From positions 558,001 through 622,000 of the forward strand of contig JAEVYT010000030.1 of assembly GCA_023392615.1 (NCBI GenBank): a stretch of DNA of 64,000 nt. The letters run 5' to 3'. The DNA comes from Bacillota bacterium. Its GTDB lineage: Bacteria > Bacillota > Clostridia > Lachnospirales > Lachnospiraceae. The position numbers were made by a program, and so were the translations under genes. A model generated the notes under the pieces. The model made no database searches, was not told where the DNA came from, and saw only the letters and a list, made by a program, of their open reading frames with translations. Positions within the stretch are counted from its first letter, which is position 1; each line of letters opens with the position of its first letter. Below, piece by piece: positions 24,115 through 34,151 of the stretch.

Positions 24115-26061
24115 TTGAAGATAACAACCGCTAAAAGCGCAGGCTTTTGTTTTGGAGTAAAAAGAGCAGTTGATCTGGTTTATAAGGAAGTAGAGAAAGG
24201 TGTAGCGGTATATACCTTCGGGCCGATTATTCATAATGAAGAAGTAGTCTCTGATTTAACCAATAAGGGAGTTCGAGTGATTGAACATCCGGAAGAATTA
24301 AAAGCATTACCAAAGGGTACAATAATTATACGTTCTCATGGTATATCATCGAAAACTCAAGAAGAGCTTTCGTCCTACGGACATAAAATAATTGATGCAA
24401 CCTGCCCTTATGTGAAGAAAATTCATCGTTCCGTAAGAGATAAGGATGCAGAAGGACAACATATCATTATTATCGGAAACCGAGCACATCCGGAAGTGGA
24501 AGGAATTGTTGGTTGGTGTGGTAGCGCTTCGGATTGTACGGTAATTGAAAATGAGGAGGAAGCTTCATCATTTGATATTCCGAAGGAACAGAAGGTATGT
24601 ATTGTCGCACAGACGACATTTAATTACAAGAAATTTCAAGATTTAGTTGAAATTATATCAAAAAAGGGTTATGATATACTTGTTTTAAACACAATTTGCA
24701 ATGCCACGGAAGAGAGGCAAGCAGAGGCTTATCAACTGGCGAAGCAGTCAGATGCGATGATAGTGATAGGCTCAAAACATAGCTCGAACACGAGAAAGCT
24801 ATATGAAATATGTAAAAATGAATGTGAAAATACTTACTATATACAGAAACTCGTAGACCTGGATTTAAGTTTGTTTAAATCTTCTCGGAATGTAGGTATT
24901 ACAGCAGGGGCTTCTACCCCAAACAATATTATCAAGGAGGTTCATACCGTAATGTCAGAAAAGAGTTTTGAACAATTATTGGAAGAAGAAAAGGTAGTAC
25001 AAATAAGCAACGGTGACGTTGTAGAGGGAATTGTCTTAAGCGTTAAAGAAGATGAAATCATCTTAAATATAGGCTACAAGTCAGAGGGTTATATTACACG
25101 TAACGAGTATACCAATACTCCTAACCTTGATTTAACAACTGTAGTTACTGTTGGTGAAACCATGCAGGCTAAGGTTCTTAAGGCTAATGATGGTGAAGGA
25201 CAAGTTGCTTTAACCTATAAGAGACTTGCTGCTGAAAAAGGCAATAAGAGATTAGAAGAAGCATTTGAAAGTCATGAAGTGCTTACTGCTAAGGTTGCAG
25301 CTGTATTAAACGGCGGATTAAGTGTAGTTGTAGATGAAGCAAGAGTATTCATTCCCGCAAGTTTAATCTCTGATTCCTACGAGAAAGATCTTACTAAGTA
25401 CAATGGTGAGACGATTGACTTCGTTATTACTGAATTCAACCCTAAAAAGAGAAGAATTATCGGTGATCGTAAGCAATTAATCGTTGCTAAAAAGGATGCA
25501 TTAAAGAAAGAATTATTTGAGAAGATTCAGATTGGTGCAACTGTAGAAGGTACTGTTAAGAACATCACTGATTTCGGTGCTTTCATCGATCTTGGCGGAG
25601 CTGACGGTCTTCTTCATATCTCAGAGATGTCTTGGGGCAGAGTTGAGAATCCTAAGAAGATCTTCAAAGTTGGCGATAGCATTAAGGCTTTTGTTAAAGA
25701 TATCCAGGGCGAGAAGATTGCTCTTAGCTTAAAATTTGAAGGTGCAAACCCATGGATTAGTGCGGAGACAAAGTATGCAGTTGGTAATGTAGTAACCGGT
25801 ACTGTTGCTCGTATGACTGATTTTGGTGCATTTGTTGAATTAGAAGCTGGTATTGATGCACTTTTACATGTATCTCAGATTTCCAGAGATCATGTAGAGA
25901 AACCTGCTGATGCTTTAAAGATCGGACAGGAAGTTACAGCTAAGGTTGTAGAGTTTAATAAAGAAGATAAGAAGATCAGCTTAAGTGTGAAAGCTCTTGA
26001 AGCTCCTGAAAAAGAAGCAGAGGGTGTAGAAGCAGGTGAGTCCGAGGAAGTAACTGAATAA
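24115..26061 (+). CDS. ispH: Fusion of HMBPP reductase (IspH) and ribosomal protein S1
   Basis: This 648-residue bifunctional protein uses a TTG start. Residues 1-279 are IspH, the last enzyme of the MEP isoprenoid route, with all three 4Fe-4S cysteines: C12 (SAGFCFGV), C97 (DATCPYV) and C195 (NTICNATEERQ). From about 295 to 635 are four S1 RNA-binding repeats, the last two clearly canonical (TDFGAFIDLGGADGLLHISEM and TDFGAFVELEAGIDALLHVSQI). The tail is acidic. The fusion is known in many Clostridia. At the junction, AAGGAGG precedes an in-frame ATG (24952, M280), which could yield a free 369-residue S1. Confidence 0.95.
   Translation: MKITTAKSAGFCFGVKRAVDLVYKEVEKGVAVYTFGPIIHNEEVVSDLTNKGVRVIEHPEELKALPKGTIIIRSHGISSKTQEELSSYGHKIIDATCPYVKKIHRSVRDKDAEGQHIIIIGNRAHPEVEGIVGWCGSASDCTVIENEEEASSFDIPKEQKVCIVAQTTFNYKKFQDLVEIISKKGYDILVLNTICNATEERQAEAYQLAKQSDAMIVIGSKHSSNTRKLYEICKNECENTYYIQKLVDLDLSLFKSSRNVGITAGASTPNNIIKEVHTVMSEKSFEQLLEEEKVVQISNGDVVEGIVLSVKEDEIILNIGYKSEGYITRNEYTNTPNLDLTTVVTVGETMQAKVLKANDGEGQVALTYKRLAAEKGNKRLEEAFESHEVLTAKVAAVLNGGLSVVVDEARVFIPASLISDSYEKDLTKYNGETIDFVITEFNPKKRRIIGDRKQLIVAKKDALKKELFEKIQIGATVEGTVKNITDFGAFIDLGGADGLLHISEMSWGRVENPKKIFKVGDSIKAFVKDIQGEKIALSLKFEGANPWISAETKYAVGNVVTGTVARMTDFGAFVELEAGIDALLHVSQISRDHVEKPADALKIGQEVTAKVVEFNKEDKKISLSVKALEAPEKEAEGVEAGESEEVTE
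24934..24954 (+). promoter_or_regulatory. Internal ribosome site and start for a free S1 protein
   Basis: AAGGAGG (24934-24940) stands 11 bases before ATG 24952, in frame with the fusion, exactly between the IspH and S1 parts. The product would start MSEKSFEQLLEEE, much like stand-alone S1 proteins. Use of this start is inferred, not proven. Confidence 0.5.
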
Positions 26062-26089
26062 GATCCAGTCTATCATATGATAAAGGAGA

Positions 26090-26875
26090 ATGAAGTTGTT
26101 CGGAGATTATGAAGCTTTTAAAAAATCCATTTATGATATGACGAAAATTGATTTGAATTCTTACAAAGAGCGACAGATGAAGCGACGTATTGAGGCACTT
26201 ATCACAAAGCATGGTATCACTACTTATAAGGACTATGTGCAGAAGATTAAAGTTGACAGGGTTGCATATGATGAATTTATCAACTATATAACAATTAATG
26301 TGTCTGAATTTTTCCGTAATCCTGAGCAATGGATTGTTCTGGAAAAGCAGGTTTTTCCATACTTGTTAGAGCGCTTTGGTAAGAGTTTAAAGATTTGGAG
26401 TGCTGCTTGTTCTACCGGAGATGAACCTTATTCTTTAGCTATGTTACTATCTAAGTTTGTGCCACTAAATCAGATTAAGATTTTGGCAACTGACATTGAT
26501 AAGCAGGTGATGGAGAAGGCTAGGGTCGGACTTTATCATGAAAAGAGTATTAAAGATGTCCCGGAAGAATTCGTTAAAAAATACTTCAATAAGATTAATG
26601 ATCGTACCTATCAGATTTCAGATGATATAAAATCTTGTGTAGAATTTAAACAGCATGATTTGCTAAGAGAAGCTTATCCCACCAATTGTGATTTGATTGT
26701 TTGTAGAAATGTATTGATCTACTTCACAGATGACGCAAAGAATAAGATCTACTCGGATTTTAATAAAGCGTTAAAAAAAGATGCATTATTATTTGTGGGT
26801 AGTACCGAGCAAATTATACAATCGCAGCAAATTGGTTTTCAAACTTACAAATCATTCTTTTACAAAAAATCATAA
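26090..26875 (+). CDS. cheR: Chemotaxis protein methyltransferase
   Basis: This 261-residue enzyme methylates glutamates of chemoreceptors using S-adenosylmethionine. The N-terminal helical domain (YKERQMKRRIEALITKHG) precedes the SAM-binding core, with NVSEFFRNPEQW, WSAACSTGDEPYSLAML and the catalytic-fold segment DLIVCRNVLIYF. The ATG at 26090 lies almost on top of AAAGGAG; a TTG six bases further on has better spacing and may be the true start. It stands alone, 28 bases after ispH-rpsA, with no other che genes in the window. Confidence 0.92.
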   Translation: MKLFGDYEAFKKSIYDMTKIDLNSYKERQMKRRIEALITKHGITTYKDYVQKIKVDRVAYDEFINYITINVSEFFRNPEQWIVLEKQVFPYLLERFGKSLKIWSAACSTGDEPYSLAMLLSKFVPLNQIKILATDIDKQVMEKARVGLYHEKSIKDVPEEFVKKYFNKINDRTYQISDDIKSCVEFKQHDLLREAYPTNCDLIVCRNVLIYFTDDAKNKIYSDFNKALKKDALLFVGSTEQIIQSQQIGFQTYKSFFYKKS

Positions 26876-26885
26876 CTTGTATATA

Positions 26886-26930
26886 TTGGCATATCCTTGT
26901 ATTAGTAATATAGGGATATGCCAATTACTT
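26886..26930 (+). terminator. Rho-independent terminator after cheR
   Basis: The perfect 11-bp arms TTGGCATATCC and GGATATGCCAA are followed by TTACTTT. The rest of the 306-base gap to plsX (to 27181) is AT-rich with no gene or clear promoter pair. Confidence 0.8.
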
Positions 26931-27181
26931 TGAGTCCTGTTACTGTTTAGAATAAAGAGTTATGTTTATGGTATTTGGGATTTGCAGATAGAAGCTTATG
27001 TACTACTATGTAATAGAACTAAGTAGAGTACATCTGATTTATAGAAATTTTGATTGGACTTATTATGGAGACTATATAAATATCTGAACGGAATCTGCCT
27101 GTTTTATATTTTCAAAAATGTGGTTGATTTTTAGAATGATATCGAGTATATTGTTAAATAGATTAGCTAAGAGAGGGTGTT

Positions 27182-28192
27182 ATGCAAAAGATGGTTACAG
27201 TAGCAGTTGATGCTATGGGCGGCGATAATGCACCTGTAGAAATCATCAAAGGAGCAGTTCAAGCAGTTCAAGAGAATAATGATATTAAAGTTGTTTTAAC
27301 GGGTGACGAAGCAGTCATTCAAAAAGAGCTTGGTGAGTATACTTATGACAAGGATAGAATTGTGGTTGTGCATGCACCGGAGCTAATTACAAACTGTGAA
27401 GCACCGGTTATGGCGATACGTCGTAAGAAAAATTCCTCAATCGTAGTAGCACTTAATATGCTAAAGAGCGGTGAAGCGGATGCATTTGTATCGGCGGGTA
27501 GCACCGGAGCAGTGCTTGCAGGGGGACAGCTTGTCGTAGGAAGAATTGAAGGAGTGGAGAGACCACCTCTTGCACCTCTGTTACCTACAATGACAGGTGT
27601 TTCTTTATTAGTAGATTGTGGGGCTAACGTAGATGCCAGACCATCCCATTTGGTTCAGTTTGCTAAGATGGGTTCCATATATATGGAGAATGTAATCGGA
27701 ATTAAAAACCCTAGGGTTGCAATTGTTAATAATGGTGCAGAAGAAGAAAAAGGCAATATGCTTGTAAAAGAAACGTTCCCATTATTAAAGAATTGCACAG
27801 ATATAAATTTTATCGGAAGTATTGAAGCGAGAGAAATACCGAATGGTGCTGCAGATGTAATTGTTTGTGAAGCATTTGTAGGTAATGTTATTCTTAAGCT
27901 ATACGAGGGTTTGGGTTCAGCTTTGATAAAGAAAGTCAAAACAGGGCTTATGAGTACATTTAGAAGTAAGATTGGTGCGCTTTTAGTAAAGCCGGCACTA
28001 AAAGAGACTTTTAAAGATTTCGATTCTTCAAAGTATGGCGGCGCTCCGCTTCTTGGTTTAAAAGGACTGGTGGTAAAAACACACGGCAGCTCAAAGAGCA
28101 CTGAGGTTCGTAATTCCATTGTACAATGTGTCACGTTTACAAATCAGAATATCAATGAGAAGATTAAAAAGAATCTGAGCAATGCCGAGTGA
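27182..28192 (+). CDS. plsX: Phosphate acyltransferase
   Basis: This 336-residue peripheral membrane enzyme converts acyl-ACP to acyl-phosphate, the donor used by PlsY in the first step of phospholipid synthesis; plsY is also in this window (55375). Family signatures are VDAMGGDNAP at the start, SAGSTGAVLAGG, and the C-terminal GGAPLLGLKGLVVKTHGSS. Length is standard. It begins the plsX-acpP-rnc-smc-ftsY block. No FapR-like operator was recognised upstream. Confidence 0.96.
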   Translation: MQKMVTVAVDAMGGDNAPVEIIKGAVQAVQENNDIKVVLTGDEAVIQKELGEYTYDKDRIVVVHAPELITNCEAPVMAIRRKKNSSIVVALNMLKSGEADAFVSAGSTGAVLAGGQLVVGRIEGVERPPLAPLLPTMTGVSLLVDCGANVDARPSHLVQFAKMGSIYMENVIGIKNPRVAIVNNGAEEEKGNMLVKETFPLLKNCTDINFIGSIEAREIPNGAADVIVCEAFVGNVILKLYEGLGSALIKKVKTGLMSTFRSKIGALLVKPALKETFKDFDSSKYGGAPLLGLKGLVVKTHGSSKSTEVRNSIVQCVTFTNQNINEKIKKNLSNAE

Positions 28193-28324
28193 TTCTCGAT
28201 TAATAAGATTAATTTGGGGTATGCATGCCAATGGGCATGACTTAAGGTGCAAACTTGAGATTTAATCGGATTTCAAGTGATTACAAAATACAATCAACAA
28301 ATTATAAAAGAAGGGTGAATGATT

Positions 28325-28558
28325 ATGGAATTTGAAAAATTACAAAAAATTATCAGTGAAGTATTAAATGTTGACGAAGACGAGATTACGATGGAAACTA
28401 CATTTGTGGATGATTTAGGCGCAGATTCATTAGACGTATTCCAAATCATTATGGGTATCGAAGAAGAATTTGATATCGAAATTGCAAATGAGGAAGCAGA
28501 AAATATCGTTACTGTTTCAGATGCACTTGAGCAAATCAAGAATGCGTTGAATGCCTAA
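28325..28558 (+). CDS. acpP: Acyl carrier protein
   Basis: The 77-residue acidic carrier bears the phosphopantetheine attachment Ser in DLGADSLDVFQI. The four-helix pattern and length are normal. The first ATG (28319) nearly overlaps the ribosome site AAGGGTGA, so the ATG at 28325 (MEFEKLQ) is the better start. It follows plsX, which uses acyl-ACP. A small hairpin CATGCC/GGCATG near 28224-28240 lies in the gap between them. Confidence 0.95.
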   Translation: MEFEKLQKIISEVLNVDEDEITMETTFVDDLGADSLDVFQIIMGIEEEFDIEIANEEAENIVTVSDALEQIKNALNA

Positions 28559-28625
28559 TAAAGGGATCAATAGTTTCGTACTTAGTTTTGTTTCTTTTGA
28601 TAGAAATAAAATATGTGATATGATT

Positions 28626-28664
28626 AAGCCCTGTGAATAAGGCTTGCCTTATTTATGGGCTTTT
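28626..28664 (+). terminator. Terminator between acpP and rnc
   Basis: AAGCCC/GGGCTT and, further in, ATAAGG/CCTTAT form one long stem with loop TTG or similar, followed by TTTT. It separates the lipid genes from rnc-smc-ftsY. Confidence 0.75.
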
Positions 28665-28737
28665 CGTATAATTTTATAACAGGAAAACTCAAATGTTGTG
28701 TTTCATCCTGGCGGTTGGAAGGAGGAATGCCAATTCT

Positions 28738-29445
28738 ATGAAGGGGCGTAAAAGGTTGGAAGAAAAGATTGTTCAACTGGAGAGCAAGATTAATTATCAT
28801 TTTTCCGATCCTACTATCGTAATACACGCATTAACGCATAGTTCCTATGCTAATGAGATGCGGTTGGATAAGGAAAAGAATAATGAAAGGTTAGAATTTT
28901 TAGGTGACGCGGTTCTTGAGTTGGTAACAAGTGAGGAGGTATTTAAAGAATACCCGAATCTTACTGAGGGAGATTTGACAAAGCTTCGTGCAAGTATTGT
29001 ATGCGAACAGACACTATCAACCTGTGCAAGAGATTTGAATATCGGTGAGTATCTGTTGCTTGGTAAGGGAGAGGATATATCTGGTGGTAGAAACAGGGAT
29101 TCAATTTTATCGGATACCTTAGAGGCTGTAATCGGCGCAATCTATTTGGACGGTGGTTTTACTAATGCAAAAGAGTTTATTGACCGGTTTATTTTGGCAG
29201 ATGTTAAGAATAAAGATCTCTTTTTCGATAGCAAGACTATCTTACAGGAAATTATTCAGAATGAGAATAATAAACAGGTATTAAGGTATAAATTAATCTC
29301 TGAAGAAGGACCCGATCATAATAAAACTTTCAAGGTTGCAGTATGTGTCGGTAATAGTGAGATTGGTTATGGGACAGGAAGGACAAAGAAGGCAGCGGAA
29401 CAGGAGGCTGCAAATCAGGCTATTCAATCTCTACGAAAGAATTAG
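28738..29445 (+). CDS. rnc: Ribonuclease III
   Basis: This 235-residue double-strand-specific endoribonuclease matures rRNA and mRNA. The catalytic signature is NERLEFLGDAVLEL with the acidic metal ligands, followed by the second acidic site in DTLEAVIGAIYLDGG. The C-terminal part is a double-stranded RNA-binding domain ending GTGRTKKAAEQEAANQAIQSL. The frame extends to 28693, but AAGGAGG lies about 12 bases before the ATG at 28738 and gives the usual length. It is cotranscribed with smc (18-base gap). Confidence 0.95.
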   Translation: MKGRKRLEEKIVQLESKINYHFSDPTIVIHALTHSSYANEMRLDKEKNNERLEFLGDAVLELVTSEEVFKEYPNLTEGDLTKLRASIVCEQTLSTCARDLNIGEYLLLGKGEDISGGRNRDSILSDTLEAVIGAIYLDGGFTNAKEFIDRFILADVKNKDLFFDSKTILQEIIQNENNKQVLRYKLISEEGPDHNKTFKVAVCVGNSEIGYGTGRTKKAAEQEAANQAIQSLRKN

Positions 29446-29463
29446 TTAGATGGGAGACTATTA

Positions 29464-32400
29464 ATGTATTTAAAGAGTATTGAGGTTCACGGTTTCAAAT
29501 CCTTTGCTAATAAAATTGTTTTAGAGTTTCATGATGGTATTACCGGAATTGTTGGCCCCAATGGTAGCGGTAAAAGTAATGTTGCAGATGCAGTTCGATG
29601 GGTGCTGGGGGAGCAGAGCGCAAAACAGTTACGTGGTTCTAAAATGGAGGATGTTATCTTCTCCGGAACGCAGGCTCGTAAACCGTTAGGGTATGCATAT
29701 GTAGCCATTACTCTGGATAATTCTGATCACAAACTACCAATTGAATATGATGAAGTTGTAGTTGCTAGAAGAGTTTATCGTTCCGGAGAAAGTGAGTATT
29801 TGATTAATGGTGCATCCTGTCGACTGAAGGATGTACATGAATTATTTTTAGATACAGGTATCGGTAAGGAAGGATATTCTATTATCGGACAGGGTCAGAT
29901 TGATAAAATTCTGAGCGGTAAGCCGGAGGATCGTCGGGAACTATTTGATGAAGCGGCCGGAATCGTAAAGTTTAAGAGACGTAAGGCAACAGCTGAGAAG
30001 AATTTAGAGGAAGAAAAACTTAACTTATCCCGCGTTACTGATATTATTAAGGAGATTGAAAAACAATTATCTCCTTTGGAAAAACAATCAGCGATAGCGA
30101 AAGTTTATTTAAAGTATAAAGAAGAGTTAAAGAATCTTGATGTTAATTTGTTCTTAAAGGAATATGACAGATTGAAAACCTCGAAAGAGGAAGTGGAAGA
30201 AAAATTAACCATTGCAAGCTCTGATTTGGGACAATCTCAAAGTGAATACGAGAATACGAAGGAAGAATATGTTCGCCTTGAGCAGCAGCTGGAGGAATGT
30301 AATACAATTATTGAAGAAGATAAGAATCAATTTAATGAATTGAAACTTAAGATTCAACAATCAGAGGGTGAAATTAAAGTATTACAGGAACAAATCAGCG
30401 CTGCTTTACAAAATGATGAATATATTCATAATCGTCTACATAGCAATAATCATGATATTCAAGTGAAAAAGAACGAAGAAAGTGGTTATCTGAAAGAAAA
30501 GGAGTCCATTGATGAAAAATTAACCTCTATGGATGATCGACTTACTGAAGCGCTGGGAGAACTAAATCATATTAAAGATAATATCTCAAGTTATACCAGA
30601 GAGATTGAAGAATGTAACAATGGAATATTTGAACATCTGAATATTAACTCTGGTGTCAAAAGCAATATGCAACGCTATGAGATGATGTTGGAACAGAATA
30701 CTCTTCGTAAGTCTGAATTAAATCAGAAAATTCTAAAAAACAAGAGTGAAGAGATTCAGTATGAAGAAGCAATCTTATCCTGCCAGGAGCAATTGAAAAG
30801 TGTCTCTGATATCATTATTAAATCAACACAGGAGAACACCTCTATCCAAGCGAAGATAGATGAGACTCAATTAAGTATAGATCATTTGAATTCTCAGTAT
30901 AATGATATGCAGACAAGATATCTTGGCGAGAAGTCACGCTACGAATCACTTCTTAATCTAACCGAACGCTATGAAGGATATGGCATCAGTATCAAAAAGG
31001 TGATGGAACAAAAACAAAAGATGCCAGGTATTATCGGAGTTGTTGCAGATATCATTAAAGTGGAGAAATCCTACGAAACTGCAATTGAAACAGCACTTGG
31101 AGGTACAATACAAAATATCGTTACGGAAAATGAACAGACAGCCAAAGATTTAATTGCCTACCTAAAACAGAATAAATTCGGACGTGCTACATTTTTGCCT
31201 TTAACTAACATGTCTTCAGGTTCTGGTTTTCATCAGGAGAAAGCATTACAGGAACCGGGTGTTCTTGGTATAGCCAGTACGCTAGTAGAAGCAAATAAAA
31301 AATTTGACGTATTAATTGAATATCTGTTAGGTAAAATTATTGTAGTAGATCATATAGACAATGCAACCGTGATTGCAAAAAAATATCATCATTCACTTCG
31401 TATAGTAACACTTGAGGGGGAATTGTTAACACCAGGTGGGTCCATATCCGGTGGTGCTTATAAAAATGCGAGCAACCTCTTGGGTAGAAGGCGTGAAATA
31501 GACGAAATGGAAGAGTTGATCTCTTCTCTCCAAAAACAACTAAATAATATCCTTAATCAAAGAGAAGAGCAAAAGGAAATTAGAACTTCACTTCGTGCAA
31601 GAATGGAGGAGCTAAAAGCCATTCTTCAAGAAAAGTTTCTGGAGCAGAATACAGCTAAGATGAATTTGGATAGGGAACTTGCAAAAAAGTCCGAATCAGA
31701 AGGTGTATATCAGGAATATGTGAAAGAACTGCAAGAAATTGAACTTCAGGCGAAGGATCTGAGAGATAATCTGTGTAAGCTAAATGAGGAGATGGAACAA
31801 AATTTCCTTTTGAATAAGCAAAACGAAGAGAAGATCGAACAACTAACAAAGCGTCTAGAAGCAGAACGCATTCTGGAGCAAGAAGCAAATGAAAAGACTT
31901 CACAGTTAAAATTGGAGTTTTCGTCTCTGGAACAAAGTAATCAATTTGTGATGGAAAATGTAAAGCGTGTGAAACGTGAAATTGAGAGATTGTATGAGGA
32001 AGAAGCATCTCTTAAAGGAGATATCGCAAGAACATCTCAGGCAATTGAGGAGAAGAAGCAATCCATCAGTCAAACAGAGACAATAATCAAGGCGTATAAA
32101 ATAGCTGAGCAGGATTTGGATAACAGAATTAAAGAGAAATCAACCGAAAAGGAACATATCACAGGGATTCATAAACGCTTCTTTGATAAAAGAGAAGAAT
32201 TGTCAAATCGCATGAATGAGCTTGATAAGGAATGTTATCGATTAAATGGACAGAAGGAAAAACTGATGGAACAAACTGACCAGCAGATGAGTTATATGTG
32301 GGAGGAATATGAGCTTACATATACAACTGCATTGGAGTATCCGGTTGTGGAAGATATTAGTTTGACTCAGGTGAAGAAAACGATTGCAGAAATCAAATCC

Positions 32401-33024
32401 AAAATCAGAGAGCTCGGAGATGTCAATGTGAACGCGATTGAGGACTTTAAGAATTTATCTGAGCGTTACGAGTTCTTGACGGTACAAAAAGAAGATCTGA
32501 TAAAAGCTGAGGAGGCACTGCTTCAAATTATCCATGAGTTGGATGAAGAGATGAGAGTACAGTTTAGTGAAAAATTTAAGGCGATTAATGAACAATTTGA
32601 TGTTGTATTTAAAGAATTGTTCGGAGGTGGTAAAGCGGATCTTGAATTAACAGAAAGCGAAGATATTCTTGAGGCGGGAATTCGTATCAATGCACAGCCT
32701 CCGGGTAAGAAATTACAGAATATGATGCAGCTTTCTGGTGGTGAGAAGGCATTGACAGCGATATCATTATTATTTGCTATTCAGAATCTGAAGCCTTCAC
32801 CATTTTGTTTGTTGGATGAGATTGAAGCAGCGTTAGATGATTCAAATGTTAATCGATTTGCAAAATATTTGCATAAATTAACGAAGGATACACAATTTAT
32901 AATTATTACCCATCGTAGAGGTACAATGGCTGCTGCGGATATTTTATATGGTATCACAATGCAGGAAAAAGGGGTATCAACATTGGTATCTGTTAATTTA
33001 ATTGAGAATGAACTTGATAAATAA
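29464..33024 (+). CDS. smc: Chromosome partition protein SMC
   Basis: This 1186-residue condensin subunit organises and segregates chromosomes. The N-terminal ATP head has Walker A GIVGPNGSGKSN. Coiled coil runs from about 170 to 500, the hinge from about 510 to 640 (VADIIKVEKSYETAIETALGG ... TPGGSISGGAY), and return coiled coil from about 670 to 1010. The C-terminal head has signature LSGGEKALTA near 1090 and Walker B CLLDEIEAALDDSN. Length is standard. The partners ScpA and ScpB are not in this window. Confidence 0.97.
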   Translation: MYLKSIEVHGFKSFANKIVLEFHDGITGIVGPNGSGKSNVADAVRWVLGEQSAKQLRGSKMEDVIFSGTQARKPLGYAYVAITLDNSDHKLPIEYDEVVVARRVYRSGESEYLINGASCRLKDVHELFLDTGIGKEGYSIIGQGQIDKILSGKPEDRRELFDEAAGIVKFKRRKATAEKNLEEEKLNLSRVTDIIKEIEKQLSPLEKQSAIAKVYLKYKEELKNLDVNLFLKEYDRLKTSKEEVEEKLTIASSDLGQSQSEYENTKEEYVRLEQQLEECNTIIEEDKNQFNELKLKIQQSEGEIKVLQEQISAALQNDEYIHNRLHSNNHDIQVKKNEESGYLKEKESIDEKLTSMDDRLTEALGELNHIKDNISSYTREIEECNNGIFEHLNINSGVKSNMQRYEMMLEQNTLRKSELNQKILKNKSEEIQYEEAILSCQEQLKSVSDIIIKSTQENTSIQAKIDETQLSIDHLNSQYNDMQTRYLGEKSRYESLLNLTERYEGYGISIKKVMEQKQKMPGIIGVVADIIKVEKSYETAIETALGGTIQNIVTENEQTAKDLIAYLKQNKFGRATFLPLTNMSSGSGFHQEKALQEPGVLGIASTLVEANKKFDVLIEYLLGKIIVVDHIDNATVIAKKYHHSLRIVTLEGELLTPGGSISGGAYKNASNLLGRRREIDEMEELISSLQKQLNNILNQREEQKEIRTSLRARMEELKAILQEKFLEQNTAKMNLDRELAKKSESEGVYQEYVKELQEIELQAKDLRDNLCKLNEEMEQNFLLNKQNEEKIEQLTKRLEAERILEQEANEKTSQLKLEFSSLEQSNQFVMENVKRVKREIERLYEEEASLKGDIARTSQAIEEKKQSISQTETIIKAYKIAEQDLDNRIKEKSTEKEHITGIHKRFFDKREELSNRMNELDKECYRLNGQKEKLMEQTDQQMSYMWEEYELTYTTALEYPVVEDISLTQVKKTIAEIKSKIRELGDVNVNAIEDFKNLSERYEFLTVQKEDLIKAEEALLQIIHELDEEMRVQFSEKFKAINEQFDVVFKELFGGGKADLELTESEDILEAGIRINAQPPGKKLQNMMQLSGGEKALTAISLLFAIQNLKPSPFCLLDEIEAALDDSNVNRFAKYLHKLTKDTQFIIITHRRGTMAAADILYGITMQEKGVSTLVSVNLIENELDK

Positions 33025-33125
33025 ATATAACTTGCAAGGGGTTTGCAAGATAGGGAGTATGAAATAATAACATGTCTATTGTATGGCTAATCAAATGTGG
33101 TAATGGTTAGCAGAAGGAGAGTTAT

Positions 33126-34058
33126 ATGAGCGATAATAAAACAGGCTTTTTTGGAAAACTAGTTCAGGGCTTATCAAAAACAAGAAATAGTATTGCACAT
33201 GGATTTGATGCGATTTTTAGTGGCTTTTCCAGTATAGATAATGATTTCTATGAGGAATTGGAAGAAATTCTGATTATGGCTGATATCGGTATCAATACCA
33301 CAACTGCAATCATTGAAGACTTAAGACAGAAGGTAAAAGAGGATAAAATTAAAGATCCAGGTGAATGCAGAGAGATTCTGATTAAGAGTATGAAGGATCA
33401 GATGAAACTTGAAGAAACAGCATATGATTTTGAAAACCAAAAATCTGTTGTGCTGCTCATTGGAGTAAATGGAGTAGGGAAGACAACATCAGTCGGAAAG
33501 TTAGCAGGACAGATGAAGGATCAGGGTAAAAAGGTTATGGTGGCGGCTGCGGATACCTTTCGTGCTGCTGCAATAGAGCAATTGACTGAATGGGCGAATC
33601 GTGCTAATGTGGGTATCATAGCTCAAAAGGAAGGTTCCGATCCTGCTGCAGTTATTTATGATGCAGTTACTGCTGCGAAAGCTAGGGATATTGATGTGTT
33701 GTTGTGTGATACAGCTGGAAGACTTCATAATAAGAAAAACTTAATGGAAGAATTAAAAAAGATAGATAGAGTGATTGAACGTGAATATCCGGAGGCTTAT
33801 CGTGAAACTCTTGTAGTTCTTGATGGCACTACAGGACAGAATGCTTTGGCTCAGGCAAAGGAATTTAACGAAGTTGCGGATATTACCGGTATTGTCTTAA
33901 CAAAACTAGATGGTACTGCTAAGGGCGGAATTGCGATCGCAATTCAGGCTGAGCTTGGAATTCCCGTGAAATACATTGGTATTGGCGAGAAGATTGATGA
34001 CTTACAAAAGTTCAATGCAGATGATTTTGTAAATGCATTATTTCAAAGGAACGAGTAG
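33126..34058 (+). CDS. ftsY: Signal recognition particle receptor
   Basis: This 310-residue SRP GTPase docks SRP-bound ribosomes at the membrane; its partner Ffh is encoded at 44077. The NG domain shows GVNGVGKTT (about 113-121), AADTFRAAAIEQL, LCDTAGRLHNKKNLMEEL and TKLDGTAKGG. The N-terminal acidic A domain is very short, as in many Firmicutes. Ribosome site AGAAGGAGAG. It ends the rnc-smc-ftsY block. Confidence 0.96.
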   Translation: MSDNKTGFFGKLVQGLSKTRNSIAHGFDAIFSGFSSIDNDFYEELEEILIMADIGINTTTAIIEDLRQKVKEDKIKDPGECREILIKSMKDQMKLEETAYDFENQKSVVLLIGVNGVGKTTSVGKLAGQMKDQGKKVMVAAADTFRAAAIEQLTEWANRANVGIIAQKEGSDPAAVIYDAVTAAKARDIDVLLCDTAGRLHNKKNLMEELKKIDRVIEREYPEAYRETLVVLDGTTGQNALAQAKEFNEVADITGIVLTKLDGTAKGGIAIAIQAELGIPVKYIGIGEKIDDLQKFNADDFVNALFQRNE

Positions 34059-34151
34059 TACGAAACAGTTCGATTAACCCGGACCGATTTGTATTCATAA
34101 AATCGTGCTTCAGGTGGGGACCCATCAAGTACGGAGATGGAGGGATAAATC

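Noticed and set aside
27655..28134. Long minus-strand frame (159 codons) within plsX
   Set aside because: It is entirely antisense to a clearly conserved gene and has no ribosome site; a codon-usage shadow.
34059..34151. Possible T-box leader of ilvA
   Set aside because: The gap is too short for a T-box and lacks the conserved T-box core; GGTGGGGACCC is only superficially similar.
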